This document shows positions 45,642-54,462 of a DNA stretch of 64,000 nt, in pieces. Made by a program: the position numbers and the translations under genes. The notes under the pieces are model-generated. The model was not told the origin of the DNA and did no database searches. It was given only the letters and a program-made list of their open reading frames with translations. How positions within the stretch are numbered: position 1 is the first letter of the stretch; each line of letters begins with the position of its first letter. Source of the DNA: Hyphomicrobiales bacterium (GTDB lineage Bacteria > Pseudomonadota > Alphaproteobacteria > Rhizobiales > JACESI01); NCBI GenBank assembly GCA_039973685.1, contig JBDWKL010000009.1, forward strand, positions 33,531 to 97,530, in the 5' to 3' direction.

Positions 45642-46091
45642 TTACCACTTGCCGATGTTTTCCATGCTCGCCCAAGGTTCTTGAGCAGGAAGCGCGTCAC
45701 CGCGCTGTAACAATTCGACAGAAATGCCATCGGGTGACACCACAAACGCCATACGGCCATCGCGTGGGGGACGATTAACCGTCACGCCATTGTCCATTAT
45801 ATGCTGGCACGTCTCATAGATATTATCGACGCGGTAAGCCAGATGACCAAAGTTGCGACCGCCTTCATAGGTTTCATCACCATCCCAATTATAGGTTAGT
45901 TCCAATGCAGGGGCTGCTTGCTCTTGAAATTGCGCAACATCCTCTTTCGCGGCCAAGAAAACCAAGGTGAAACGGCCCGCTTCATAGTCACTGCGACGGA
46001 CTTCTTCCAAACCAAGCAAGTCGCAATAAAACGCCTTTGATTTCTCAATATCCGTGACTCGAACCATCGTGTGTAAGTACTGGGTAGCCAT
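45642..46091 (-). CDS. gloA: Glyoxalase I (lactoylglutathione lyase)-like protein
   Basis: This 149-residue vicinal-oxygen-chelate protein has YLHTMVRVTDIEKSKAFYCDLLGLEE (metal His), RFTLVFLAA, ELTYNWDGDETYEGGRNFGHLAYRVDNI and FVSPDGISVELLQRG (metal Glu). These are typical of glyoxalase I, which detoxifies methylglyoxal through glutathione. A C-terminal tail of about 20 residues extends past the core. It is divergent from a doxX gene. Confidence 0.88.
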   Translation of the reverse strand: MATQYLHTMVRVTDIEKSKAFYCDLLGLEEVRRSDYEAGRFTLVFLAAKEDVAQFQEQAAPALELTYNWDGDETYEGGRNFGHLAYRVDNIYETCQHIMDNGVTVNRPPRDGRMAFVVSPDGISVELLQRGDALPAQEPWASMENIGKW

Positions 46092-46226
46092 TGGTTTTCC
46101 TCAAACTAGGGAGTTAAAAAGCTCAAAAAATAGGCAGACATGCTTGCGTCTACGCTCCATACAGTTAATGTGTTGTAAGCTTTAAATAAAGCGACAACAA
46201 AAATTTCCACGACAAAGGGGGGAACT

Positions 46227-46604
46227 ATGGATTCTATTTCTAACATCGCAGGTCTGATAGCGCGCGTAATTTTGGGCGCTTTCTGGATCTATTTCGGATA
46301 CACTAAAATCGGTGGCATCGAAGGTTTGCAAGGCTATATGGGTAAGTTTGGCGTGCCAGCATTTCTTGCGTGGCCAGTGGTTGCTTTGGAGCTAATTGGC
46401 GGCATTATGATTTTGCTCGGCTTCTTTTCTCGCTACGCAGCGCTTGCACTTGCAGTCTTCACTGTTGTGACAACGTTGATCTTCCACAGTGAACTTGGTG
46501 ACCGCACACAGTTCTTGTTCTTCGCGAAAAACTTTGCACTCGTAGCAGGTCTGCTGTTGCTCGTTGCAAATGGCCCAGGCCGTCAAGCGATCAACCAAAA
46601 ATAG
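46227..46604 (+). CDS. DoxX family membrane protein
   Basis: This 125-residue protein has four membrane helices. It begins ISNIAGLIARVILGAFWIYFGYTKIGG and contains WPVVALELIGGIMILLGFFSRYAALALAVFT and DRTQFLFFAKNFALVAGLLLL, as in DoxX/DoxD-like proteins linked to redox stress. It is a single-gene unit with its own terminator. Molecular function is not established. Confidence 0.85.
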   Translation: MDSISNIAGLIARVILGAFWIYFGYTKIGGIEGLQGYMGKFGVPAFLAWPVVALELIGGIMILLGFFSRYAALALAVFTVVTTLIFHSELGDRTQFLFFAKNFALVAGLLLLVANGPGRQAINQK

Positions 46605-46625
46605 CATTGCTATTTTCCAAAATTC

Positions 46626-46660
46626 AAAGCACCGATCTTGAAAAAGGTCGGTGCTTTTTT
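46626..46660 (+). terminator. Intrinsic terminator of the DoxX gene
   Basis: AAAGCACCGA and TCGGTGCTTT form a 10-base stem followed by a six-T run, about 20 bases after the DoxX stop. Its end reaches the stop codon of the convergent glycerate kinase gene. Confidence 0.88.
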
Positions 46661-47924
46661 ATTGGATCAAGAAGGCTCGAAAATCGTTGACATTGGTACT
46701 GGTTGGACCTGTCACATAGAGCGCATCGATGGCTTCAAAAGCAGTGTAGGCGTCATTGCCGTTGAGCAAATCAAGCGGTGTTACGCCACTATCTTGCAAG
46801 GCTCGAATGGTGCCGCCATCAATGAAGGCGCCTGCGTTATTTTCAGAGCCATCAATGCCATCTGTATCGGCTGCAAGCGCATGGATTGCACCCTGCCCCA
46901 TCAAAGTGAAAGCTGCCGATAAGAGCAACTCGGTGTTCCGCCCGCCTCTGCCTTTATGTTTTACCGTTACTGTGGTTTCGCCGCCCGACAAAATAACGCA
47001 AGGCCGCTGAAACGGCTGCTCTTTGCTTGCAACTTGGACAGCAAGGCTTGCAAGCACCTGCCCGACATCACGCGCTTCACCTTCAATCGCATCACTTAGA
47101 ATATGTGCCTTAATACCCAGCGTTGCTGCACGATTGGCGGCGGCATCCAGCGACAGTTGAGCGGCTGCAATGACATGCACCTCATCGCGTGCAAAGCCCG
47201 CATCGGATGGGTCAGGTGCCGCGCACTTATCAGTTGCCATCCATGCCGTAATGCTATCAGGCAAAGTCATTGAATAGCGCTTGATGATATCCAAAGCATC
47301 TTGCCGCGTTGTCGCACTTGGCACCGTCGGGCCACTTGCAACAAGTGCCGGATCATCGCCTGGAATATCGGAGATTACGAGGGTCACAACTTTGGCAGGA
47401 TGAGCAGCCGCAGCAAGCCTTCCGCCTTTGATATCGGACACATGCTTACGCACACAATTCATCTCATGAATAGTCGCGCCAGAGCGAAGCAATTCAGCAT
47501 TCAGCGCTTGCTTGTCTTCTGCAGGCACCGCTTCGGGCGGCAAGCTTAACAACGAAGAGCCACCACCGGATATCAGCGCTAGAACCGTGTCGTCTTCATT
47601 AAGGTGCGAGACGAGGTCCATCATCCGTTTTGCCGCTTGAAAACTACCAGCATCAGGCACTGGATGGGCGCTTTCAACAATCTCAATTGTTTTACACGGT
47701 ACAGCAGACCCATGGCGGGTAACAATCAAGCCCTCATAATCGCCTTCATAAGCTGCTTCAAAGGCTGCAGCCATATGCGCCGAGGCCTTGCCCGCACCAA
47801 CGACAATTAAGCGTCCTTTGGGTTTGGTTGGCAGATAGTCTTTCAGCATCTTTGCTGGGTCCGCAGCATCAACAGCCACTTGAAATAAGTCAGCTAAAAA
47901 ACCTCGGGGATCAGCAATAGTCAT
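46659..47924 (-). CDS. Glycerate 2-kinase (MOFRL family)
   Basis: This 421-residue kinase makes 2-phosphoglycerate from glycerate. N-terminal GckA domain motifs are LIVVGAGKASAHMAAAFE and LISGGGSSLLSLPPE; the C-terminal MOFRL domain has VILSGGETTVTVKHKGRGGRNTELLL and ALAADTDGIDGSENNAGAF. It would serve the serine cycle, glyoxylate use or tetronate breakdown. It lies 8 bases after cysG on the same strand, a pairing with no obvious logic. Confidence 0.9.
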   Translation of the reverse strand: MTIADPRGFLADLFQVAVDAADPAKMLKDYLPTKPKGRLIVVGAGKASAHMAAAFEAAYEGDYEGLIVTRHGSAVPCKTIEIVESAHPVPDAGSFQAAKRMMDLVSHLNEDDTVLALISGGGSSLLSLPPEAVPAEDKQALNAELLRSGATIHEMNCVRKHVSDIKGGRLAAAAHPAKVVTLVISDIPGDDPALVASGPTVPSATTRQDALDIIKRYSMTLPDSITAWMATDKCAAPDPSDAGFARDEVHVIAAAQLSLDAAANRAATLGIKAHILSDAIEGEARDVGQVLASLAVQVASKEQPFQRPCVILSGGETTVTVKHKGRGGRNTELLLSAAFTLMGQGAIHALAADTDGIDGSENNAGAFIDGGTIRALQDSGVTPLDLLNGNDAYTAFEAIDALYVTGPTSTNVNDFRAFLIQ

Positions 47925-47932
47925 GAAAGCCT

Positions 47933-49438
47933 CTATTGTAGGGTGGTAATGTCTGCCAGTTGAAACGGTAAGGGTCGGTCTGCCTCATAAAGGGAGAAAA
48001 CTGTGCCGATACAGATCACGATCGGGTCTCCTTTTGAGACTTCATCCACTCCGTCAACAATTGTTGACAAATCACCTTTCCAGATGCGCTGATTTGGATA
48101 GCTAACGTTTGCAACAATAGCAACAGGCGTGCTTGCATCCATGCCATGCTTAATCAGATTGTCAGCGACTTCATGGCCTGTTCTGCTCGCCATATAAAAA
48201 ATCAACGACGTATCGCCTGACGCCATGCCTTGCCAATGTAGGTTTTCAGGCAGTTTCCCGCTTTTTGCATGCCCCGTGATGAAACGGACAGACTGCGCGT
48301 GATCACGGTGGGTGAGTGATACGCCCATGGCAGCCGCAGCACCTGCACCTGCCGTGATACCGGGCACTACCTCAAACGGAATATTCGCGCCTAACAGGTC
48401 CGCGATCTCTTCACCAGCACGGCCAAATACCATTGGGTCACCGCCTTTAAGGCGCACAACACGTTTACCCTCGAGTGCCAAATCGACCATCATTTTATTG
48501 ATTTCGCCCTGACTACACGATTTACGCCCGCCTCGTTTGCCAACATAAACATGCTCAGCTTCACGGCGACCAAGTTCCAATATTTGCGGTGAGGATAGGT
48601 CGTCATACATGATCACATCTGCGCCTTGCAAAACCCGCACTGCTTTAATCGTCATGAGATCAACATCACCCGGGCCAGAGCCAACAAGAGACACAAAGCC
48701 AACACCGTCATCGCTTGTTTGACTGGCTGCACCTTCTGCAAGTTTGATCAGCACATCTTCGCTAATTTCTTCCGCCCGAAACACGCGCTCAACAAATCCT
48801 TCCCAAAAATTACGCCGTAGGGAGGCGTCTGGAATAATCTGCTTTAACTGATCGCGGAAACTCTTCGCGATGCGGCCTGCTTTCGCCAAAGAGGTTGGCA
48901 ATAGCGTTTCAATTTTGCGACGTATGGCTTGGCCTAAAATAGGGGCTGCCCCATCAGTTGAAACACCAACCACAACGGGCGAACGATTGATGATCGTGCC
49001 GAATTGAAATTCACAAAACGGCGGGTTATCGATGACGTTCACGGGCACTTTCGCAGCCTTTGCAGCTTTGTAGAAAGCCTCTGCCTCACTATCGCTTTCA
49101 GTATCCATCAGCGCCAATGAAGCACCGTCAAAATCACCGGCCGTCCAAGTGCGGGCATGGTGCGTTAAACTGCCTGCTGCAGCACCCCGTTCTAAGAGGC
49201 TTTTCATCTCGTGGCTAAGCTCTTCCGCGATGATGTCTACACCAGCTCCGGCCGCAGCCAGTAGCTCAGCTTTCCAAGCACCGCCCTCACCAGCGCCTGC
49301 AAGCAGAACACGTTTGCCCTGCAACTTCCAAAAAACCGGAAGCACAGCTAGCTCTTCCATGCGGTTGGCTTCCTGTAGCTTGGGGCTTTCCGTATGCTGG
49401 ATCAAAGGTTCAAAGTTGGGTGTGTTGCGATCTGTCAT
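47933..49438 (-). CDS. cysG: Sirohaem synthase CysG
   Basis: This 501-residue fusion makes sirohaem. The N-terminal precorrin-2 dehydrogenase/ferrochelatase domain has GKRVLLAGAGEGGAWKAELLAAAGA and VNVIDNPPFCEFQFGTIINRSP. The C-terminal uroporphyrinogen III methyltransferase begins near residue 248 (GFVSLVGSGPGDVDLMTIKAVRVLQGADVIMYDDL) and includes VRLKGGDPMVFGRAGEE. The start may be the later Met at residue 27 (position 49360), which has AGGAAG upstream. Sirohaem is needed for sulfite and nitrite reduction. Confidence 0.93.
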   Translation of the reverse strand: MTDRNTPNFEPLIQHTESPKLQEANRMEELAVLPVFWKLQGKRVLLAGAGEGGAWKAELLAAAGAGVDIIAEELSHEMKSLLERGAAAGSLTHHARTWTAGDFDGASLALMDTESDSEAEAFYKAAKAAKVPVNVIDNPPFCEFQFGTIINRSPVVVGVSTDGAAPILGQAIRRKIETLLPTSLAKAGRIAKSFRDQLKQIIPDASLRRNFWEGFVERVFRAEEISEDVLIKLAEGAASQTSDDGVGFVSLVGSGPGDVDLMTIKAVRVLQGADVIMYDDLSSPQILELGRREAEHVYVGKRGGRKSCSQGEINKMMVDLALEGKRVVRLKGGDPMVFGRAGEEIADLLGANIPFEVVPGITAGAGAAAAMGVSLTHRDHAQSVRFITGHAKSGKLPENLHWQGMASGDTSLIFYMASRTGHEVADNLIKHGMDASTPVAIVANVSYPNQRIWKGDLSTIVDGVDEVSKGDPIVICIGTVFSLYEADRPLPFQLADITTLQ

Positions 49439-49476
49439 AAGATTGACATAGCCTTTTCAATCGGCATTTCAAAGGG

Positions 49477-50226
49477 TCATGCGCTTTGATGGTGATCATA
49501 AACAAGTTTTGTTGGCGCAATTCCATAAGCACCGACAAAAGCCCGACAAAATGCGTCGCCGCTGCTGTAACCAAATTTACGCGCCACTTCTTTCACACGA
49601 TCACCTTTAACAAGCGCGATACGGGCTAAAACCATGCGCCATTGCTTCAAATAAGCAATTGGTGTTTTGCCGACAACCGTCTGAAATTCGGCCATAAATT
49701 GAGAGCGCGACATGCCAGCGAGGTCTAGAAAATCATCAATTTTCCAATCTCGCCCTGGTTCATCGTGAATGGCAACCATCACCGCACTTAACTTTGGATG
49801 TGCAAGACCTGCGAACAATCCTGTTTGAGCCTGATTGTTTTCAATTCGAAACCGCAGCAAACTTAGCACCAGCAATTCTGACAAACGAGACAAAGCAAAT
49901 TGCCCACCACAACGGTGGTTTTGTATTTCACGAACAATAATGCCTGCAATATCTGAAAGCTCAGATCCTTCACTCAAATCCACATCAAGCTGATCTGGCA
50001 ACGCATAAAACAATGGGTTTTCATCGCCACCAACATCCAACGTTATGGCAGCCGCACATTGAGAGGGAAACGCCTCCATTCCATGAGGCCTTAGGTATAA
50101 AACAAGCTTTGAAAGAACACCCTCTTCTTCCAAGATAAACAAGTTGCACCGTTCAACCTCAGGCTCATGGGTTGCGGTTACTTCGAAATGGGAGATCAAA
50201 CTTGATAGTCTATCTGGGCGAAGCAT
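49477..50226 (-). CDS. AraC-family transcriptional regulator
   Basis: This 249-residue regulator has an N-terminal cupin-type sensing domain and C-terminal AraC DNA-binding domain from about 150: IDDFLDLAGMSRSQFMAEFQTVVGKTPIAYLKQWRM, then VKEVARKFGYSSGDAFCRAFVGAYGIAPTKL. The N-terminal half resembles the AraC_binding_cupin_6 group, which often controls an adjacent redox gene. It is divergent from a peroxiredoxin gene with 106 bases between, so that gene is the likely target. Confidence 0.85.
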   Translation of the reverse strand: MLRPDRLSSLISHFEVTATHEPEVERCNLFILEEEGVLSKLVLYLRPHGMEAFPSQCAAAITLDVGGDENPLFYALPDQLDVDLSEGSELSDIAGIIVREIQNHRCGGQFALSRLSELLVLSLLRFRIENNQAQTGLFAGLAHPKLSAVMVAIHDEPGRDWKIDDFLDLAGMSRSQFMAEFQTVVGKTPIAYLKQWRMVLARIALVKGDRVKEVARKFGYSSGDAFCRAFVGAYGIAPTKLVYDHHQSA

Positions 50227-50332
50227 AACGGACTTTTGGTAAGAATAATAAGATTTACCCTGACAATAAGTCCATTACATTCACGAAGCAACAGGTATCA
50301 CCTGTCCTATTTTATCTTTTGGAGAGTTCATA

Positions 50333-50869
50333 ATGCTTATCCCACGCCAAAAAACGCCTGACCTTTCAGTCCCAATGCTCGACGGATCAACATTTGATCT
50401 CACAACTGAAGGTGCAAAGCTTGGAACCGTCGTCTGCTTTTATCGTGGCCTACACTGCCCAATTTGCGCGAACTATCTGAAAGAACTGGAAAAACAAACA
50501 GAAGCTTTTGCTGAACGCGGTGTAACAACAATCGCCATCAGTTCTGACGGCCAAGAACGCGCCCAAGCAATGGCTGACAAAGTTGAAGCCAAAGGCCTCC
50601 GTTTCGCCTACGATCTTAGTCTTGAAAAAGCGAAAGAGTGGGGTCTTTACATCTCAACATCACGCGGCAAAACATCGATCGACATTGTTGAGCCAGACCT
50701 CTTTTCAGAGCCCGGCCTTTTCCTCGTGAATGCTGATCAGACCCTTTACTACGCATCTGTTCAAACAATGCCATTCTCCCGCCCACATTTCTCAGAACTT
50801 GTTGGCGCGCTCGATTTTGCCATTGCGAACAGCTATCCAGCACGCGGCGAATATGTCGGCGCTGTATAA
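50333..50869 (+). CDS. Peroxiredoxin-like AhpC/TSA family protein
   Basis: This 178-residue thioredoxin-fold protein has a CxxC redox centre, YRGLHCPICANYLKELE (Cys 42 and Cys 45), in place of the classical peroxiredoxin Thr-x-x-Cys context. It resembles the PRX-like2 or redoxin group. It would act on peroxides or as a thiol oxidoreductase in the cytoplasm. It has a good ribosome site (TTTTGGAGAG) and its own terminator. The divergent AraC gene is its likely regulator. Confidence 0.82.
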   Translation: MLIPRQKTPDLSVPMLDGSTFDLTTEGAKLGTVVCFYRGLHCPICANYLKELEKQTEAFAERGVTTIAISSDGQERAQAMADKVEAKGLRFAYDLSLEKAKEWGLYISTSRGKTSIDIVEPDLFSEPGLFLVNADQTLYYASVQTMPFSRPHFSELVGALDFAIANSYPARGEYVGAV

Positions 50870-50906
50870 TTAGTCTCCCCCCTCTCGTTATATTTTAACG
50901 AGCTTG

Positions 50907-50933
50907 CCGCGGCGTTTACGTCGCGGTTTTTTT
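50907..50933 (+). terminator. Intrinsic terminator of the peroxiredoxin gene
   Basis: CCGCGGCG and CGTCGCGG pair with one wobble around the loop TTTA and are followed by seven T residues, 38 bases past the stop. Confidence 0.88.
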
Positions 50934-51036
50934 GTGTTTTTCGCACCGAAACAGTTTGTTTATCTTGCTGTTTTATCCTCTGCCGCAAATTTAAGCCTTA
51001 TCTTGAGGCGTAAGCATCATGAATTATCGCAGACAA

Positions 51037-51065
51037 TTGACCATATAAAGATTTTCTTATATGCT
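51037..51065 (+). promoter_or_regulatory. Promoter with 20-nt palindromic operator before the homocysteine-methyltransferase-like gene
   Basis: A -35-like TTGACC (51037-51042) is followed by ATATAAA-N6-CTTATAT (51043-51062) and a weak -10-like TATGCT (51060-51065). The palindrome fills the spacer, where a repressor would block RNA polymerase. An almost identical 20-nt element occurs at 57412-57431. From memory this design resembles sites of SahR-type methionine/SAH regulators in alphaproteobacteria; no such regulator is encoded here. Confidence 0.6.
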
Positions 51066-51117
51066 TATGTGAGTATCTAAATTAGCCTAAATAGGCCTAT
51101 CCAAATAGGTGGAACAA

Positions 51118-52128
51118 ATGCGTATAACGCTGACGGAATTGCTTCAGGAAAAACAGTTGCTTCTTGCTGACGGCGCAACAGGAACGAACTTCATGTCTAT
51201 GGGGCTAGAGCCTGGCTTTCCACCTGACATTTGGAACATGACTGAACCGCATAAGCCTGAGAAACTGCATCAAATGTTTGTTGATGCAGGTTCCGACATT
51301 ATTTTGACCAATACATTTGGCGCGAATGCGCCACGCTTGAAGCTTCACAAGGCTGAAGACGACACCTATGAAATCAACAAAGCGGGCGCTGAAATTGCTT
51401 GTCGCGTTGCTGAAGCTTGTGACCGTTATGTCGTTGTTGCTGGTTCCGTTGGACCAACGGGTGAACTGTTTGTGCCGCTTGGCGAAATGACATTTGATGG
51501 TGCACGAGACGCCTTTAAAGAGCAGATGCGTGGCCTCAAAGATGGTGGCGCGGATTGCGTTTGGATTGAAACCATGTCCGCTGCCGATGAAATTCAAGCT
51601 GCCGCTGAAGCCGCTGTTGAAATCGGAATTCCTTATGTCTTCACAGCAAGTTTTGACACAGCAGGCAAAACTATGATGGGCCTTGCGCCAGACGCCCTCA
51701 TTGAAGTTGCTGCTGCGCTCCCAGGCAAAGCAATTGCAATTGGTGCGAATTGCGGTGTTGGCGCTTCTGATCTTTTGGTCTCCGTTATGTCAATGACAGA
51801 CGCAGACCCACAAGCGATCGTCGTTGCCAAAGCAAACTGCGGCATCCCTGTCGTAAAAGGTGCAACAACAGTCTATACAGGCACGCCCGAATTGATGGGT
51901 GATTATGTGGCAATGGCTGCAGACGCAGGCGTTCGTATTATTGGCGGGTGCTGCGGAACAGCGCCTGAGCATATTGCTGCGATGCGTAAATCAATTGACA
52001 GCTATGTGGCGTCTGATCGACCAACGATGGAAGAGATTACCACTAAGATTGGCGCATTGGTCGCACCACCTGCAAGCAATGACGAAAACGCCCCTCGCCG
52101 CGAACGTCGCGGTCGTCGTCGCGGTTAA
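51118..52128 (+). CDS. bmt: Homocysteine S-methyltransferase-family protein (Bmt-like)
   Basis: This 336-residue zinc methyltransferase has the COG0646/Pfam S-methyl_trans fold. Features are LLADGATGTNFMSMGLEPG, ILTNTFGANAPRL, the zinc-ligand Cys in AIGANCGVGASDL, and the GGCCGT pair at about 276-279. Rhizobial proteins of this type are betaine-homocysteine methyltransferases. I use ATG 51118, which has AGGTGG five bases upstream; a GTG nine bases earlier is possible. The C-terminus ends in a basic tail (PRRERRGRRRG) like those on four other proteins of this island. Glycine betaine as donor is an inference. Confidence 0.8.
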   Translation: MRITLTELLQEKQLLLADGATGTNFMSMGLEPGFPPDIWNMTEPHKPEKLHQMFVDAGSDIILTNTFGANAPRLKLHKAEDDTYEINKAGAEIACRVAEACDRYVVVAGSVGPTGELFVPLGEMTFDGARDAFKEQMRGLKDGGADCVWIETMSAADEIQAAAEAAVEIGIPYVFTASFDTAGKTMMGLAPDALIEVAAALPGKAIAIGANCGVGASDLLVSVMSMTDADPQAIVVAKANCGIPVVKGATTVYTGTPELMGDYVAMAADAGVRIIGGCCGTAPEHIAAMRKSIDSYVASDRPTMEEITTKIGALVAPPASNDENAPRRERRGRRRG

Positions 52129-52793
52129 GTCGCTTTAGACTTTAAAAAAGCTTTCATATGAAAACGCTGCTGATCTTCTGAATAATGATGGTCAGTGGCA
52201 ACAGGGCATGCCTGCCGTGCAAGGCACCCCTTTGTGGCGCAATGCCCATTTGGGTTTGCCCTCACATGCTCACGGCATGCAGCAACATCATATCCCTCAG
52301 TTGAAAAAGCACCGACCGGACAAGTGGTCAGGCATGGCATGTCTGCACACCTATTGCAGGCATGTTCGACCTTTTCAGGCGATGGAACTTCACTAACATC
52401 ACAAAACACCAAGGCGGCGCGGTAGGCTTGCCAGAGGCCATATTCTGGATGCATCAAAATACCGTGCGGCGAGGCCTCAAGGCCTTCCGCTTTCTTTGCC
52501 CATTGTTGAAATGGTTGGTAGGGCTTATCGCTTGGATAAAGTGGTCGAGCCCCAAGTTTTTCGGCAATCGGATCAATCACATGTTTGGTCCAGCGATCAA
52601 GCGCGTGATTGCCCTCAAAACGAGATTTACGGAAGGTGGGCCAAAAGCTTCCACCAAGATTTCCAATCAGCACGATGGCATGATCGCGGTCATCTTGGTG
52701 GGCGCTTTCGACAATTTGATCAACACACCAGCCGCGAACAGCCAGTCCGGTTCCTTGAAGTTCAGCGGTTAGTTGTCTCAAAACCGCTTTCAT
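52125..52793 (-). CDS. 4Fe-4S ferredoxin-type protein (QueG-like Fe-S region)
   Basis: This protein of about 222 residues is convergent with, and overlaps by four bases, the homocysteine-methyltransferase gene. The C-terminal half has CNRCADMPCLTTCPVGAF and then CATKGCLARQACPV, the cysteine pattern of two 4Fe-4S clusters as in QueG epoxyqueuosine reductase. The N-terminal cobalamin-binding part of QueG is not fully apparent (about 120 residues precede the clusters). ATG 52791-52793 is preferred over a TTG further up. Electron supply for corrinoid reactivation is plausible from context only. Confidence 0.72.
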   Translation of the reverse strand: MKAVLRQLTAELQGTGLAVRGWCVDQIVESAHQDDRDHAIVLIGNLGGSFWPTFRKSRFEGNHALDRWTKHVIDPIAEKLGARPLYPSDKPYQPFQQWAKKAEGLEASPHGILMHPEYGLWQAYRAALVFCDVSEVPSPEKVEHACNRCADMPCLTTCPVGAFSTEGYDVAACREHVRANPNGHCATKGCLARQACPVATDHHYSEDQQRFHMKAFLKSKAT

Positions 52794-52794
52794 C

Positions 52795-52869
52795 TCAATG
52801 ACCTTCAAAAAGGCGGAACGCGCGTCGGATCACTTCATAGTGCACTTTGATGCCTTCAATTTGAGGCAC
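52795..52869 (-). CDS. Possible 24-codon open frame between the MttB-like and ferredoxin genes
   Basis: After the MttB-like stop (TGA, 52894-52896) the same frame stays open for 32 codons and ends one base before the ferredoxin ATG. A GTG at 52867-52869 would give MPQIEGIKVHYEVIRRAFRL plus FEGH. The tight spacing to the next start is what a coupled small gene would show. The ribosome site is weak, and chance is a real possibility. Confidence 0.25.
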   Translation of the reverse strand: MPQIEGIKVHYEVIRRAFRLFEGH

Positions 52870-52893
52870 CTTTTCGGACGCATCGCCTGCCTT

Positions 52894-54462
52894 TCAGGTA
52901 AAGGCGTCAGGCATCGAATCCTTGCGTGTCTTGATGAAGTCTTTCAGCGCTTCGTTGATGCCCTGATCTAAGTCAGGCGCAACATAATCATTGAGCATTT
53001 GCGCGCAAACTTTTCTGGCGCGGTCTTCTGCACGCAATTCGCCATCAGCCAACCATTGCTCGTATGAATTATTGTCCGCAATGTTTGAGCGGTAAAACGC
53101 TGTTTCAAAGTTATCTTGCGTATGCTGACAACCAAGGAAGTGTTTGCCCGGCCCTACTTCACGAATGGCAGAAAGGCCCAAACCGTTTTCTGACAAATCA
53201 ACACCGCCTGCCATCGCCTGCATCATGCCGAGCTGATCGCAATCCATAACGAATTTTTCAAACGATGAAACAAGGCCACCTTCTAGCCAGCCAGCAGAAT
53301 GGAGCGCGAAGTTTACGCCTGCCATAACCGTTGGTGTGATGGTTTGCGCGCTCTCATAAGCAGCTTGTGCATCAACTACCTTAGAGCCGCAGAGTGAGCC
53401 ACCAGAGCGGAACGGTACACCCAAACGTCGTGCTAGTTGTGCAGCACCATAAAGCACCAAGGCAGGCTCTGGCGTGCCAAATGTCGGCGCACCTGACTGC
53501 ATAGAGATTGAGCTTGCAAACGTACCAAACAAAACTGGAGCACCTGGACGACACAACTGCGTAAACGCAATACCGGCCATTGCTTCGGCCAGAATTTGCG
53601 AAAGCGTCGCACCAACCGTTACAGGCGACATGGCACCTGCCAAAATGAACGGAGAGATAATGCACGCTTGATTGTTACGTGCATAAACTTTGGCAGCACC
53701 CAGCATGGTGTCGTCAAAGGTCATAGGCGAATTGACGTTGATGAGGTTTAAGAGAACGCAATTTTGATCAACGAAATCATCACCAAAAACGATCTTCGCC
53801 ATGTCGATGGAATCTTGTGCCCGTTCAGGTGCAGTCACTGACCCCATAAACGGCATGTCAGAATAGCGGATGTGGCTATAGACCATATCAAGGTGACGTT
53901 TATTCACCGGAATATCGACAGGCTCACAAACCGTACCACCAGAGTGGTGCATGGCTGGAGCAAGATAAGCGAGTTTTACGAAACTGCGAAAATCTTCAAT
54001 CGTTGCATAGCGCCGCTCACCTTCCAGCGTGCGCACAAAGGGAGGGCCATAAACCGGCGCGAAGACTGTGTTATTACCGCCAATTTGAACAGAACGGGCT
54101 GGGTTTCTGGCGTGTTGGGTGAATTCGCGCGGTGCGGTCTTGATAATCTCACGCAACATGCCTTTAGGAAAACGCACCCGTTCGCCGTCAATATCAGCGC
54201 CCGCTTCACGCCACATATCAATAGCTTCAGCATCATCGCGAAACTCAATGCCAATTTCTTCCAAAATGACGTCAGCATTCGCCTCAATCTTTTCGACCAT
54301 TTCATCGTCAAACACTTCAAAAGGCTTGAGTTTTCGCTGGATGTAAGGAAGCTTGACGCTACCCGTTCCGCCGCGCTTAGCACGCCTTGCATCGCGACCA
54401 CCACCACGGCCTGCGCGCCTGCTGCGTCCACCCTGATTTTCTTCTGTTTCGCTCGTGCTCAT
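52894..54462 (-). CDS. Non-pyrrolysine trimethylamine methyltransferase (MttB) family protein
   Basis: This corrinoid-dependent methyltransferase of about 522 residues is of the COG5598 type. Recognisable stretches are EANADVILEEIGIEFRDDAEAIDMWREAGAD, RNPARSVQIGGNNTVFAPVYGPPFV and HLDMVYSHIRYSDMPFMGSVT. There is no in-frame TAG, so unlike archaeal MttB it needs no pyrrolysine. Such proteins demethylate glycine betaine, proline betaine, carnitine and similar amines. The N-terminus is a basic, Arg/Gly-rich tail (GGRSRRAGRGGGRDARRAKR, about residues 11-30). I start at ATG 54460-54462; two Met codons lie up to nine codons earlier. It is divergent from the corrinoid-protein gene. Confidence 0.88.
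   Translation of the reverse strand: MSTSETEENQGGRSRRAGRGGGRDARRAKRGGTGSVKLPYIQRKLKPFEVFDDEMVEKIEANADVILEEIGIEFRDDAEAIDMWREAGADIDGERVRFPKGMLREIIKTAPREFTQHARNPARSVQIGGNNTVFAPVYGPPFVRTLEGERRYATIEDFRSFVKLAYLAPAMHHSGGTVCEPVDIPVNKRHLDMVYSHIRYSDMPFMGSVTAPERAQDSIDMAKIVFGDDFVDQNCVLLNLINVNSPMTFDDTMLGAAKVYARNNQACIISPFILAGAMSPVTVGATLSQILAEAMAGIAFTQLCRPGAPVLFGTFASSISMQSGAPTFGTPEPALVLYGAAQLARRLGVPFRSGGSLCGSKVVDAQAAYESAQTITPTVMAGVNFALHSAGWLEGGLVSSFEKFVMDCDQLGMMQAMAGGVDLSENGLGLSAIREVGPGKHFLGCQHTQDNFETAFYRSNIADNNSYEQWLADGELRAEDRARKVCAQMLNDYVAPDLDQGINEALKDFIKTRKDSMPDAFT

Noticed and set aside
50940..51117. Cobalamin or SAM riboswitch before the Bmt-like gene
   Set aside because: No B12-box or SAM-riboswitch core is visible. 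A promoter with a palindromic operator explains the conserved-looking part better.
52894..54462. Pyrrolysine-containing MttB
   Set aside because: The frame has no internal TAG, and no pyl genes are in the window.
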